Below, piece by piece: positions 1 through 9,348 of a stretch of 64,000 nucleotides of DNA. Both the position numbers and the translations under genes were made by a program. Numbering within the stretch: position 1 is the stretch's first letter; every line of letters begins with the position of its first letter. The notes under the pieces were generated by a model, which was not told where the DNA came from, searched no databases, and saw only the letters and a program-made list of their open reading frames with translations. The stretch is from positions 32,976,192 to 33,040,191 of the forward strand of contig NC_053392.1 in assembly GCF_905171765.1 (NCBI RefSeq), read 5' to 3'. The DNA is from Bufo bufo (lineage: Eukaryota > Chordata > Amphibia > Anura > Bufonidae).

Positions 1-288
1 CCACCTAGGCTGCAAAAAAGTGTCACACATGTGGTATCTCCGTACTCAGGAGAAGTTGGGGAATGTGTTTTGGGGTGTCATTTTACATATACCCATGCTG
101 GGTGAGATAAATATCTTGGTCAAATGCCAACTTTGTATAAAAAAATGGGAAAAGTTGTCTTTTGCCAAGATATTTCTCTCACCCAGCATGGGTATATGTA
201 AAATGACACCCCAAAACACATTGCCCAACTTCTCCTGAGTACGGAGATACCAGATGTGTGACACTTTTTTGCAGCCTAGATGGGCAAA
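1..288. repeat. Long palindrome inside the TTAA element
   Basis: Bases 1-135 and about 150-288 are imperfect reverse complements of each other (for example CACCCAGCATGGGTATATG on one arm and its complement on the other). The arms total about 270 nt around a short A-rich centre. Open frames here are present on both strands with nearly the same translation, as expected of a palindrome and not of a gene. Confidence 0.85.
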
Positions 289-439
289 GGGGCCCACATT
301 CCAAAGGGCACCTTTCGGATTTCACCAGCCATTTTTTACAGATTTTGATTTCAAACTACTTACCACACATTAGGGCCCCTAGAATGCCAGGGCATTATAA
401 CTACCCCACAAGTGACCCCATTTTGGAAAGAAGACACCC

Positions 440-613
440 CAAGGTATTCGCTGATGGGCATAGTGAGTTCATAGAAGTTTTCATTTTTTGTCACAAGTTA
501 GTGGAATATGAGACTTTGTAAGAATAAAAAAAAATCATCATTTTCCGCTAACTTGTGACAAAAAATAAAAAGTTCTATGAACTCACTATGCCCATCAGCG
601 AATACCTTAGGGT
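440..613. repeat. Second palindrome inside the TTAA element
   Basis: Arms at about 440-505 and 546-613 are reverse complements (ATTCGCTGATGGGCATAGTG on the left, its complement on the right), separated by about 40 nt of A/T-rich sequence. The same palindrome occurs in the inverted copy near the right edge of the window (about 63760-63940). Confidence 0.85.
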
Positions 614-1314
614 GTCTACTTTCCGAAATGGGGTCATTTGTGGGGTGTTTGTACTGTCTGGCTATTGTAGAACCTCAGGAAACATGACAGGTGCTCAGAA
701 AGTCAGAGCTGCTTCAAAAAGCGGAAATTCACATTTTTGTACCATAGTTTGTAAACGCTATAACTTTTACCCAAACCATTTTTTTTTTTACCCAAACATT
801 TTTTTTTTATCAAAGACATGTAGAACAATAAATTTAGAGAAAAATTTATATATGGATCTCGTTTTTTTTGCAAAATTTTACAACTAAAAGTGAAAAATGT
901 CATTTTTTTGCAAAAAAATCTTTAAATTTCGATTAATAACAAAAAAAGTAAAAATGTCAGCAGCAATGAAATACCACCAAATGAAAGCTCTATTAGTGAG
1001 AAGAAAAGGAGGTAAAATTCATTTGGGTGGTAAGTTGCATGACCGAGCAATTAACGGTGAAAGTAGGGTAGGTCAGAAGTGTAAAAAGTGACCTGGTCAT
1101 TAAGGGTGTTTAAGCTAAGGGGGCTGAGGTGGTTAAATCATAATTTATTTAATCATTTTATAATATTGTGTCTTATTGACCTTGTATTTATGTATTGTTT
1201 TACAATTTCTGTATGGTCACAGGCATTTGTTTAATTTTTATTATTCACAACAAACAGCTTACATTTTTGTAACTAACAAAGTTTTACTGGTTTACCATTA
1301 TCATATTTGCCTTG

Positions 1315-1779
1315 AAGGGGTCGTCTCACTTCAGTAAGTGGCATTTATCATGTAGAGAAAGGTAATACAAGGCACTCACTAAAGTATTGTGATTGTCCAT
1401 ATTGCCTCCTTTGCTGGCTGGATTCATTTTTCCATCACATTATACACTGCTCGTTTCCATGGTTACAGACCACCCTGCAATCCATCAGTGGTAGTCGTGC
1501 TTGCACAATATAGGAAAATATACTAGCCTATGTGTGCTCCCATGGTCCCGGCCACCAGAGAGGCTGACCCTTTTTCCTATAGTGTGCAAGCACGACCACC
1601 ACTGAGGAATTGCAGGGTCGTCTGTGACCATGGAAACAAGCAGTGTATAATGTCTGTGATGAAAAAATGAAACCAGCCAGCAAAAGAAGCAACATGGATA
1701 ATAACAATACATTAATAAGTGGCTTGTATTAACTTTGTCTATATGATAAATGCCATTTGCTGAAGTGAGACAACCCCTT
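1315..1779. mobile_element. Foldback MITE
   Basis: The two halves are inverted copies of each other: the left begins AAGGGGTCGTCTCACTTCAG and the right ends with the near complement. The inner parts (GTGGTAGTCGTGCTTGCAC and its complement) pair around a centre near 1540. Fragments of the same family appear at 38240-39270, at 39895-39920 and at 41030-41066. The superfamily is not clear because no unambiguous target duplication is visible. Confidence 0.75.
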
Positions 1780-1862
1780 TAATTGTTATAGTATCTACTG
1801 TGTATTTGTATAGTTATCCATTTATTAGTCTTATACTGAAATTGGTATTTCCCTTGGCTCAG

Positions 1863-2622
1863 GCATTTGCATATCTCCTCCCCTTGCATTCGCATATCTC
1901 CTCCCCTTGCATTCGCATATCTCCTTCCCTTGCATTCGCATATCTTCTTCCCTTGCATTCGCATATCTCCTCCCCTTGCATTCGCATATCTCCTCCCCTT
2001 TCATTTGCATATCTCCTCCCCTTGCATTCGCATATCTCCTTCCCTTGCATTTGCATATCTCCTCCCCTTGCATTCGCATATCTCCTTCCCTTGCATTCGC
2101 ATATCTCCTTCCCTGCATTTGCATATCTCCTCCCCTTGCATTCGCATATCTCCTCCCCTTGCATTCGCATATCTCCTCCCCTTGCATTCGCATATCTCCT
2201 TCCCTTGCATTCGCATATCTCCTCCCCTTGCATTTGCATATCCCATCCCCTTTTATTTGCATATCTCCTCCCCTTGCATTTGCATATCTCCTCCCCTTGC
2301 ATTCGCATATCTCCTTCCCCTGCATTTGCATATCTCCTCCCCTTGCATTCGCATATCTCCTCCCCTTGCATTCGCATATCTCCTTCCCTGCATTTGCATA
2401 TCTCCTCCCCTTGCATTCGCATATCTCCTCCCCTTGCATTCACATATCTCCTCCCCTTGCATTCGCATATCTCCTTCCCTTGCATTTGCATATCTCCTCC
2501 CCTTGTATTTGCATATCTCATCCCCTTGCATTTGCATATCTCCTCCCCTTGCATTTGCATATCTCCTCCCCTTGCATTTGCATATCTCCTCCCCTTGCAT
2601 TCGCATATCTCCTCCCCTTGCC
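1863..2622. repeat. 23-bp minisatellite, about 33 copies
   Basis: A unit close to CATTYGCATATCTCCTCCCC plus TTG is repeated head to tail with few variants (TTCCC for TCCCC, TTTGC for TTCGC). Because 23 is not a multiple of three and the unit lacks stops, all three plus frames and several minus frames stay open, giving spurious ORFs of 200-290 codons. Low divergence between units suggests recent expansion. The unit contains an octamer-like ATTTGCAT in many copies. Confidence 0.97.
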
Positions 2623-3016
2623 ATGTTGCTGCCAAAAACTTTCTTTTAGAATGTCAGTTACTTACCTATGTATGTTAAAGTTGAGTTGGTCTGATGAAGG
2701 GGTCGGTCTGGATCTGAAATGTGTTACTTGAACAACTCTAAATAAATCTTTTGTTGGTGAATCAGTGAAGATTTGCTTACTTTGGTCACATTGTTGCCAC
2801 GTCTCATCTTCTGCACATAATAAAATAGTACTGTCTCTTTAACCATTGATGTGCAGTGTAGCAGAGTCTGCATATACAGTAAATGATCAGCTCAAGCCTG
2901 CAACACACATGATAAACTGACTCTGCCCCATCCCTAATGTTAAAATCTTTCTGTCAAGTAATTAAACCTAGTTAACTAAATAATCGATGATCCGCTGTGT
3001 CACTCGAACAGATCTG
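2623..3016. other. Unclassified sequence after the minisatellite
   Basis: I see no coding potential or clear repeat structure. It carries an AATAAA near 2740 and ordinary A/T-rich sequence. It may be the tail of an old retroelement but nothing shows this directly. Confidence 0.4.
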
Positions 3017-3103
3017 GGTCAAGAAAGAATCTTTTATTGCAGCGATACAACGCGTTTCGGGGAAACGCGTTGTATCGCTGCAATAAAAGATTCTTTCTTG
3101 ACC
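3017..3103. repeat. Perfect 42-bp inverted repeat with 3-nt loop
   Basis: Bases 3017-3058 and 3062-3103 are exact reverse complements around GGG. The arm contains AACGCGTTTC and, on the right arm, an AATAAA. The sequence downstream resembles the 3' tail of a retroelement, so the hairpin may come from a snap-back or inverted duplication of such a tail; that origin is inference. Confidence 0.95.
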
Positions 3104-3429
3104 CTGGTGACTGGTTGACGGTAATTCGCGCCGTGGGACGTGTCTTGTTTTCCTGCATTATCATCTCCTTGGGGGCTCCAGGCTTCTCCATTGAAGATCG
3201 CTCGTGGTCCCGTGGCTGCAGACCGCCATATCCAGACGTCCAGGCTTGTTTGATTTACCCACATTAGTGTTGTGCCTATACTTGCACAACCACACAAGGT
3301 GAGCCTTGCTAGTTCTCTCTGTTCACAATTGTACACCCACAGAATTACCCTATGGTGCGCCCATCTGTTTTTTTACAGTTTTAAGCCAGCCTGTTATATT
3401 ACACTCGAACCGATCTGGCTTGGGGCTAC
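3104..3429. other. Retroelement-tail-like spacer, unclassified
   Basis: It continues from the right arm of the hairpin and ends at the palindromic target of the LTR element. There is no ORF with recognisable protein similarity. Only the position and the nearby AATAAA hint at a non-LTR retroelement 3' end. Confidence 0.3.
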
Positions 3430-3503
3430 TTACCTGTGCCTGTGCCGCGACCCGGTCTGAAATCAAATGCGGTCACCGGGAGCAGGCAGTTCCGAGAACA
3501 GCC
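3430..3503. repeat. Left arm of palindrome that was the LTR element's target
   Basis: This 74-nt arm is the reverse complement of 13789-13862 with only a few mismatches. The two arms were about 20 nt apart before the LTR element inserted between them. The target was therefore itself a foldback repeat. Confidence 0.88.
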
Positions 3504-3524
3504 GCCGGGGGCCTTCATCGGGCT

Positions 3525-4565
3525 TGTGGCAAACCCAGCCACTGTATATTGTCTTTCCTGTATGTACGATGTTATTGCATATGTGTATGCCACTTTAAAG
3601 AACCAAGCGTATATATGTTTTGAGTAATATGGTTCAGGTGGGCTGTAACGTTCCTATGCTGGCTGCATGAAAACCGCCAGCATTCACGCAATTGTATGTT
3701 GTTATGTGAGGGCACCCAGATAGCTAATTGTATTGTATTTGTGTATTCTGAGCGGCATTCACCTAATGATATGCCCTCAGACTTGAGCTATCTGGGATAT
3801 GTTAATGTCTGTGTTTGCTGGGAGGGTGTGACATTGTGTGTTTGGGTGGGGATTCCTGTCCTGTTGTCTCTCTGTGTGTATTGGCGATGTCCTTTGTCCT
3901 GAGAGATAATTGAATTACTTCTCGGTTGTCTCCAGGACAGAGGATATTGTGTATTCGTCTGTCTGTGATGATTGCATCAACCCAGTGTGAGGTAATTCTA
4001 TCACGGACAGAGGGGAGGATTTTGTGTGGGAGTGTCTGAGTGTATTGTACGTGGTTATTGGCTGTTTTTACAAAACCCTGGGGTGGTAACTTTGTTGGAA
4101 GATGTGTATAAAATGCTTGTGTGTTAAAATAAAGAGAGTTCCTGTTTTACACTCAACATAGAGCCTCGTCTCATGTGTGTGGGGATTGCTATACGCTGTA
4201 TACTCCCCTGGCTATAACTCCTAGCTCTTGTAAGAGCTTGCTCCTGGTTCCTGTCTCTGGATTTAGGAGAGGTTCACCCACTGGAGCCTTGTCATAGGTC
4301 CAGGGTGGGTAGAAGACGGCGAGACCTCCACCAAGCTTCGGCGGTTCGTGGGGTCTGCAGTGCTGACGGGGTCAAGTGGAGTGCTTGGAGTCCTCTGGAA
4401 GCACTAGGAGCATCTATTGACGGAGGTACCCGGTCGGGGTGCTAGGCGTTCCGTTACAGTTCTTGGGAGGGAAAGATCGTATGCTGTGCCGGCCTATTTG
4501 GATCATTGCCTGCTTTTCCTGTCTACCAGCAGAGACCTTGTGGATCGTGCTACCCCTCCGCTACA
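3525..4565 (+). repeat. 5' LTR (1041 bp)
   Basis: It starts TGTGG and ends CTACA. The 3' LTR is the same sequence in two pieces. A TATAAAA lies at 4107-4113 and an AATAAA at 4128-4133, both also present in the 3' LTR (13326 and 13347). A pyrimidine-rich stretch and many TGTG runs fill the upstream part. The TATA and polyadenylation signals are close together, so the transcript start and R region probably lie just downstream of both. Confidence 0.93.
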
Positions 4566-4718
4566 ATTGGTGGCAAGCAACGGGATTTCAACTACCCAGC
4601 AAAGCAACTTTCGGCAGAATTATAGCGAATAGAAGAAAGGAAGCAGCAATTCGTGAGTTTACTCATTCGGTTGAAAACGGACCCCGGGAACACGTGGAAA
4701 CTCACGAACGGCCGGTGA
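4566..4718 (+). other. Primer-binding region and Gag leader
   Basis: Directly after the LTR lies ATTGGTGGCAAGCAACGGGA, which is where a tRNA primer-binding site is expected. I cannot name the tRNA from memory. The rest is an A/G-rich leader up to the Gag start at 4719. Confidence 0.55.
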
Positions 4719-6428
4719 ATGGGCACGAATTATGCACTTTTGAAACGAAGTACTTTGAAAGAGTTACTGGAGGCAAGGGGAACAGTAGCCAGCAACAAGA
4801 CAAAGGTTATATTAATCGCAGAGCTAATGGAAGGAGACAGAGCCGCGGCTGCTGCAGCACCTCCAAGGGAGGAGGAGCCAACAGAATTTGAGAAGGAATA
4901 CAGGAGCAGGATGGCTCTACTTCCACCAGCGCTATATGACCAGATGGCTGACAGAGTTTTTGGAGATGTGCAGGAATACATCATGCTTCGGAGGTCGCAG
5001 ATGAACCAGCAGACTGGAGAAAGAGCCACGACGCCTGTTAACATCCTGCCAGGGAAAGCTAAAATTCCCTACCAAGCTTTTAAGAGCTATTCGGAAGCGG
5101 AGGGTGAGGTAGATGACTACCTGCAGGATTTTGAACGGTTATGCCAGTTGCACAATATCAGTGCGGATGATCGGGTACCCCTACTGGCAGGGAGACTATC
5201 TGGTCGCGCCGCAGAGGCATATCGTGCCGTACCTGACGAGGACAGTACAAACTATGCCAAGGTAAAACAGGCCATTTTAGCTAGGTATGCGATTACCTCC
5301 GAGGCCTACCGACTAAAGTTCAGAGACATTAAAAAGCTCGCCAGAGACACTCACACAGAATGGGCACACCGCCTACAACGAGCGGCAAAGGGGTGGTTGG
5401 AGGCCACCCAAGTTAACACCCTGGAAGACCTGTTCCAACTCATGGCAATGGAGCAGTTCTTTGACGGGATACCTGCGCACCTGCAGAATTGGGTGCGGGA
5501 TCGGAAGCCACGCACCCTACAAGACGCAGCCAAGCTAGCAGATGAGTTCCAGGATACCAGGAGGGAACAGCGCACTCAATCAAAACCAACCTATGGATCT
5601 ACCACCCCAGTACCAACCGTAAACACAGCCGTTCCAGCACGCCCGGGGGTAAGCAATAACACCTACACCCCCAGGTATCAAGCTCGCCCCCCGATACGAT
5701 GCCACACCTGTAACCAACAGGGACATATGCAGCGGGACTGTCCCCGCAACCGACCACGGCCCAGCTGGAACCCCCTGGTACCCAACAACCGGGCAGCGGT
5801 TCATTGTGCCCAAGCGGATCCCTACAGAGTACCCGAGGGCCTAGCTTCCACCGAGGAACCCCTGGGCACACTACATGAGGTGAACCCTATCCAAGCCGCA
5901 TCTGACAACCGCCAAGGGCACCGACAAGAGGTACAGGTGGAGGGGAGAAAGGTACAGGGGTTACGAGACTCTGGGGCTACTATAACGCTGGTCCGCAACC
6001 ACCTAGTACCCAAAGGCAACCTCACGGGGGAGGGTGTAGCAGTGCGTGTAGCAGGGGGAGCGATCTACAAGATCCCCACGGCCAAAGTCCACCTGAATTG
6101 GGGAGCGGGGAATGGGAATGTGGAGGTGGGCCTGATGCAGGACTTACCCGCAGACGTTATTTTGGGCAACGACCTGGGGGAGCTGACTTCAGCTTTTGTT
6201 CCCCAGTCCATCAGCCATGAAGCTTATCCGGTTGAGACACGGCAACAGGCTCGCACCACAGCACCACCTAACCACTCTGAGTACTCCTCCGGACATCCCC
6301 AAGCCGATCCGTTAGGATCAAACTGGGTATGCCGGCTTGGTTCTGGGGGAGCATTGTGGCAAACCCAGCCACTGTATATTGTCTTTCCTGTATGTACGAT
6401 GTTATTGCATATGTGTATGCCACTTTAA
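4719..6428 (+). CDS. Gag-protease polyprotein with SCAN-like domain (Ty3/gypsy-type)
   Basis: This 569-codon frame has no internal stop. Residues about 8-40 look like a SAP-type helix-linker-helix (LLKRSTLKELLEARG). Residues about 195-280 resemble the SCAN dimerisation fold, including MAMEQFFDGIPAHLQNWVRD. A CCHC zinc knuckle lies at 328-341 (CHTCNQQGHMQRDC), for RNA packaging. A retropepsin-type site is at 417-420 (DSGA), followed by ILGND near 481-485. SCAN domains of tetrapod zinc-finger proteins are known to derive from a Gmr1-type gypsy Gag, so this looks like a relative. Residues from about 546 onward are read from the 3' LTR, and the stop codon lies in the TTAA where piggyBac inserted. 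No polymerase follows. The start at 4719 is the first ATG that keeps the SAP-like part. Confidence 0.9.
   Translation: MGTNYALLKRSTLKELLEARGTVASNKTKVILIAELMEGDRAAAAAAPPREEEPTEFEKEYRSRMALLPPALYDQMADRVFGDVQEYIMLRRSQMNQQTGERATTPVNILPGKAKIPYQAFKSYSEAEGEVDDYLQDFERLCQLHNISADDRVPLLAGRLSGRAAEAYRAVPDEDSTNYAKVKQAILARYAITSEAYRLKFRDIKKLARDTHTEWAHRLQRAAKGWLEATQVNTLEDLFQLMAMEQFFDGIPAHLQNWVRDRKPRTLQDAAKLADEFQDTRREQRTQSKPTYGSTTPVPTVNTAVPARPGVSNNTYTPRYQARPPIRCHTCNQQGHMQRDCPRNRPRPSWNPLVPNNRAAVHCAQADPYRVPEGLASTEEPLGTLHEVNPIQAASDNRQGHRQEVQVEGRKVQGLRDSGATITLVRNHLVPKGNLTGEGVAVRVAGGAIYKIPTAKVHLNWGAGNGNVEVGLMQDLPADVILGNDLGELTSAFVPQSISHEAYPVETRQQARTTAPPNHSEYSSGHPQADPLGSNWVCRLGSGGALWQTQPLYIVFPVCTMLLHMCMPL
6355..6428 (+). 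repeat. 3' LTR, first piece (74 bp)
   Basis: It begins TGTGGCAAACCCAGCC exactly like the 5' LTR at 3525 and stops at the TTAA (6425-6428) where piggyBac entered. The purine-rich CTGGGGGAGCA just before it is a weak candidate polypurine tract. Confidence 0.95.
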
Positions 6429-6443
6429 CCTCTTAAGGACATA

Positions 6444-6800
6444 GGGCGTACAGGTACGCCCTTGTGCCCTGGTACTTAAGGACACAGGGCGTACATGTAC
6501 GCCCTGTGTATTTTCGATCACCGCCGGGCGGCGGGCGGTGATCGGAACCCCGTGCCTGCTCAAATCATTGAGCAGGCACTTGGGGCAAATGCGCCGGGGG
6601 GTCCGGTGACCCCCCCATGTATGCGATCGCAGAAAACCGCAGGTCAATTCAGACCTGCGGTTTTCTGCGTTTCCGGGTTGTTCGGGTCTCTGAAGACCCG
6701 ATAACCCGGAACAGGATGGTGATGGTGGTGTGATTTCACCCCACCAATCACCATCCAGCGATCCTGAGTGGTGATGGTGACATCACCACTTAGGATCGCT
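6444..6800. repeat. Ladder of eight consecutive hairpins at the left end of piggyBac
   Basis: In order: 6444-6461 (8-bp arms); 6483-6508, a perfect 26-nt palindrome; 6515-6544 (11-bp arms); 6552-6579 (12-bp arms); 6628-6669 (18-bp perfect arms, 6-nt loop); 6671-6711 (9-bp outer and 7-bp inner arms); about 6714-6756; and 6757-6800 (20-bp arms with one mismatch). The first two contain GGGCGTAC and GTACGCCC. The function is unknown. Possibilities are transposase binding, folding of the transcript, or a relic of nested foldbacks. Confidence 0.92.
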
Positions 6801-7478
6801 TTCCGATTGGTCTGTGGGCTGTCCGGCGCCAAATTCAAAAGAGGCAGGCGCTCCTCTCCTCCTCCTTTTGTGTTCCGGAGCCGGAGGAGAGAGGAGCTGC
6901 CTGCACGTGTGCCCACCATCGTTGCCAGCACCCCCAGGACCCGATCTGTGCCCCCAGGACCCGATCTGTGCCCCAGCACCCCCCATCAGGTACATAGGGA
7001 CAGCATAGGGAAAGTTTGTTTTAGGCAGGGAAAAAAAAGGGAAAGTTAGTTTCTGAACTTTTCTTACTTTGATTGCATCACCCTAAGTTAGGGTGTCTGG
7101 GGTCCACAGCACAGCTGTGTGACCCTAGACCCCCCCAGGGGTGCTGCCACTTGTCCCAAACCCCCACCCCCTCCCCCCCCCCCCACCTTTTTTGGGGTGC
7201 ATTTTTTTTTTTTTTTTTTTTGTACGCTGATTGTGGCCGGCACTTAGTGTCCGGCCACTGTTAGCGCATCGCACACCCCACCGCTGATCAACTTCGGACA
7301 GTTGATCAGCGGTTTTGATTTTTTTCCCCCACATTTTTTGCCCTTTTTTTAGTTAGTTTATTTTATTTTTTTTCTGTTAGTTTTAGGGTGAGTTCGTGAA
7401 CACCCGTGCCCCCACACACACGCACACAAAATAAAGAGTTACACACACGCACATATACACGCAGACACACACTCCCCT
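6801..7478 (+). other. Upstream non-coding region of the piggyBac transposase
   Basis: It contains two adjacent near-identical CCCCCAGGACCCGATCTGTG units near 6945-6970, a C-run and a T-run near 7165-7222, a 13-bp-arm hairpin at 7281-7312, and a CA-rich stretch ending just before the start codon. AATAAA occurs near 7429. No obvious TATA box is visible to me. The promoter probably lies here but is not resolved. Confidence 0.5.
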
Positions 7479-9278
7479 ATGGCCCGCCGGACGTTCTCGG
7501 CCGAGGAGGCATACGCCCAGCTTGCCTCCGACTCCGAGAGTCCCAGTGAGGATGAGGATGACCCCACATTCCTGTTGTCATCCGCATCCTCCTCATCATC
7601 TAGCGATGATGATGAGCCCCCAAGGCGGCGGAGACGCCGCCAGGCGGAGCAAGGGGACCGCCATGTTAGGGACCCTGTGGCCCACACTAGTACGAGCAGC
7701 TCTGGGGCTCGTACTGGTTTCCCGGCCCACCAGTTAAATCCACCGGAGCCCCCTTCCGGTGAACTTGTCTGGTGTAGCCCAGAGCGATACGAGCCCGTGA
7801 TTCCTGATTTTGTAGGCCAATCAGGAATCCAGATTTCCACAGTGGGCTACACTGAATATGACTTTTTTTGTCATTTTTTCAGTGACCCACTGGTAAATCT
7901 GATGGTGGAGCAGACGAATCTGTACGCCCAACAGTTCGTCGCTCAACACCCGGGCTCCTTTTTGGCCAGGCCCGGTGGCTGGACGCCGGTCAGTGCAGCC
8001 GAAATGAGGATATTTTGGGGCCTCGTGCTGCATATGGGCCTGGTCAAAAAACCCAGTGTCAGGCTGTACTGGAGTGGGGACGTCCTATACCAGGCCCCAC
8101 TTTACAGTACAGCCATGACACGCTCCCGGTTTGAGGCCATCCGGAAATGTCTGCATTATTCCGATAATGCAGCATGTCCCCCCCGAGGTGATCCTGCCCA
8201 TGACCGTCTGTATAAGATACGGCCGGTCATCGATCACTTTGGGGCCAAATTCATGGAGGCCTATGTACCTGGAAGGGAGGTCGCGGTTGATGAGTCTCTC
8301 ATTGCGTTCAAGGGGAGACTCATTTTCCGCCAGTATGTGCCCTCCAAGCGGGCGAGGTATGGCGTGAAGCTATACAAAATTTGTGAGAGTACCTCAGGGT
8401 ACACTTACAAATTTCGTGTGTACGAGGGGCGAGATTCCCGGATTCAACCCCCAGAATGTCCCCCCACTCTGGGTGTTACCGGGAAACTTGTGTGGGACCT
8501 TATGTACCCACTGCTGGATAAGGGTTACCACCTTTACGTGGATAACTTTTATACCAGTATCCCCTTGTTCCAGTCCCTTGCCGCCAGATCCACGTCCGCT
8601 TGTGGGACCGTGCGGAAAAATCAACGCGGCCTCCCTGCCCACCCCCTCCAGGTACCTATCCCCAGGGGTGAGACCCGTGCCCTTACCACTGGAAACCTGT
8701 TGCTGGTCAGGTATAAGGACAAGAGGGATGTCCTTATGCTGTCCACAATTCATGGTAACGGCATCACCCCTGTCCCTGTGCGAGGTACCGCGGCAACGGT
8801 CCTCAAGCCCGATTGTATCGTCGCCTACAATCGGTATATGGGAGGAGTTGATCTCTCGGATCAAGTCCTCAAGCCATATAATGCCATGCGCAAAACCCGG
8901 GCATGGTACAAAAAAGTTGCGGTCTACTTGGTGCAGGTTGCCATGTACAACTCTTTTGTACTATCCCGAAGCGCTGGCAGCACAGGGACTTTCCTCCAGT
9001 TCTATGAGGCAGTCCTCAAGGCCCTGATCTTTTCGGACCGGGAAAGAGCAGGCCGGAGTACCTCGGGAACTGTAGGTGCCCGGATCGTCCCTGGCCAACA
9101 CTTTCCAGGTGTGGTCCCCCATACTGGAAAGAAGGGACGAACCCAAAAAAAGTGCAGAGTGTGTCGCAGGAGGGGGATACGGAAGGACACGACTACTCAG
9201 TGCGACACGTGCCCCGATCATCCGGGCCTCTGCATTGACGGTTGCTTCAGGGAGAATCACACTTCCATGGAGTACTAA
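7479..9278 (+). CDS. piggyBac transposase (DDE_Tnp_1_7 family), intact
   Basis: The 599-codon frame matches the usual length of piggyBac transposases (about 590). The N-terminus is acidic and serine-rich with a basic RRRRRR stretch near residues 49-54, likely for nuclear entry. The three catalytic aspartates are in their expected settings: D271 (AVDESLIAFKG), D355 (LYVDNFYTS) and D458 (MGGVDLSDQ). The C-terminal 45 or so residues form the cysteine-rich domain (CRVC, CDTC, CIDGC) that binds the terminal repeats in known family members. I see no stop, frameshift or lost catalytic residue, so it could be active. The start lies in CCTATGG, a fair Kozak context. The enzyme would excise and insert the element precisely at TTAA. 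Confidence 0.95.
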   Translation: MARRTFSAEEAYAQLASDSESPSEDEDDPTFLLSSASSSSSSDDDEPPRRRRRRQAEQGDRHVRDPVAHTSTSSSGARTGFPAHQLNPPEPPSGELVWCSPERYEPVIPDFVGQSGIQISTVGYTEYDFFCHFFSDPLVNLMVEQTNLYAQQFVAQHPGSFLARPGGWTPVSAAEMRIFWGLVLHMGLVKKPSVRLYWSGDVLYQAPLYSTAMTRSRFEAIRKCLHYSDNAACPPRGDPAHDRLYKIRPVIDHFGAKFMEAYVPGREVAVDESLIAFKGRLIFRQYVPSKRARYGVKLYKICESTSGYTYKFRVYEGRDSRIQPPECPPTLGVTGKLVWDLMYPLLDKGYHLYVDNFYTSIPLFQSLAARSTSACGTVRKNQRGLPAHPLQVPIPRGETRALTTGNLLLVRYKDKRDVLMLSTIHGNGITPVPVRGTAATVLKPDCIVAYNRYMGGVDLSDQVLKPYNAMRKTRAWYKKVAVYLVQVAMYNSFVLSRSAGSTGTFLQFYEAVLKALIFSDRERAGRSTSGTVGARIVPGQHFPGVVPHTGKKGRTQKKCRVCRRRGIRKDTTTQCDTCPDHPGLCIDGCFRENHTSMEY

Positions 9279-9348
9279 ATTTATATCCCAATTTAGCACT
9301 GACATCGGATAAAAAAAAATGGTTCTCAGACCTGAGACACCCAAAAAA

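Larger units (their letters stand above)
1..1132. mobile_element. TTAA-flanked non-autonomous DNA transposon, one end (runs off the window)
   Basis: The right end stops at a TTAA (1133-1136) with terminal bases that read, from outside in, CCACCTCAGCCCCCTTAGC. An inverted copy of the same end lies at 63240-64000, also next to a TTAA. TTAA duplication is the hallmark of piggyBac-type transposition. The body contains two long palindromes and A/T-rich filler and no credible gene. The left end is outside the window, so true length and the second terminus are unknown. Assignment to the piggyBac superfamily is inference from the TTAA alone. Confidence 0.7.

Noticed and set aside
1800..2731. Overlapping 200-292-codon frames on both strands
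   Set aside because: They arise from a stop-free 23-bp minisatellite; translations are the same repeat in every frame.
7281..7333. GC hairpin followed by T-run resembling a bacterial intrinsic terminator
   Set aside because: The context is a vertebrate transposon leader; T-runs and hairpins abound here and this type of termination does not apply.
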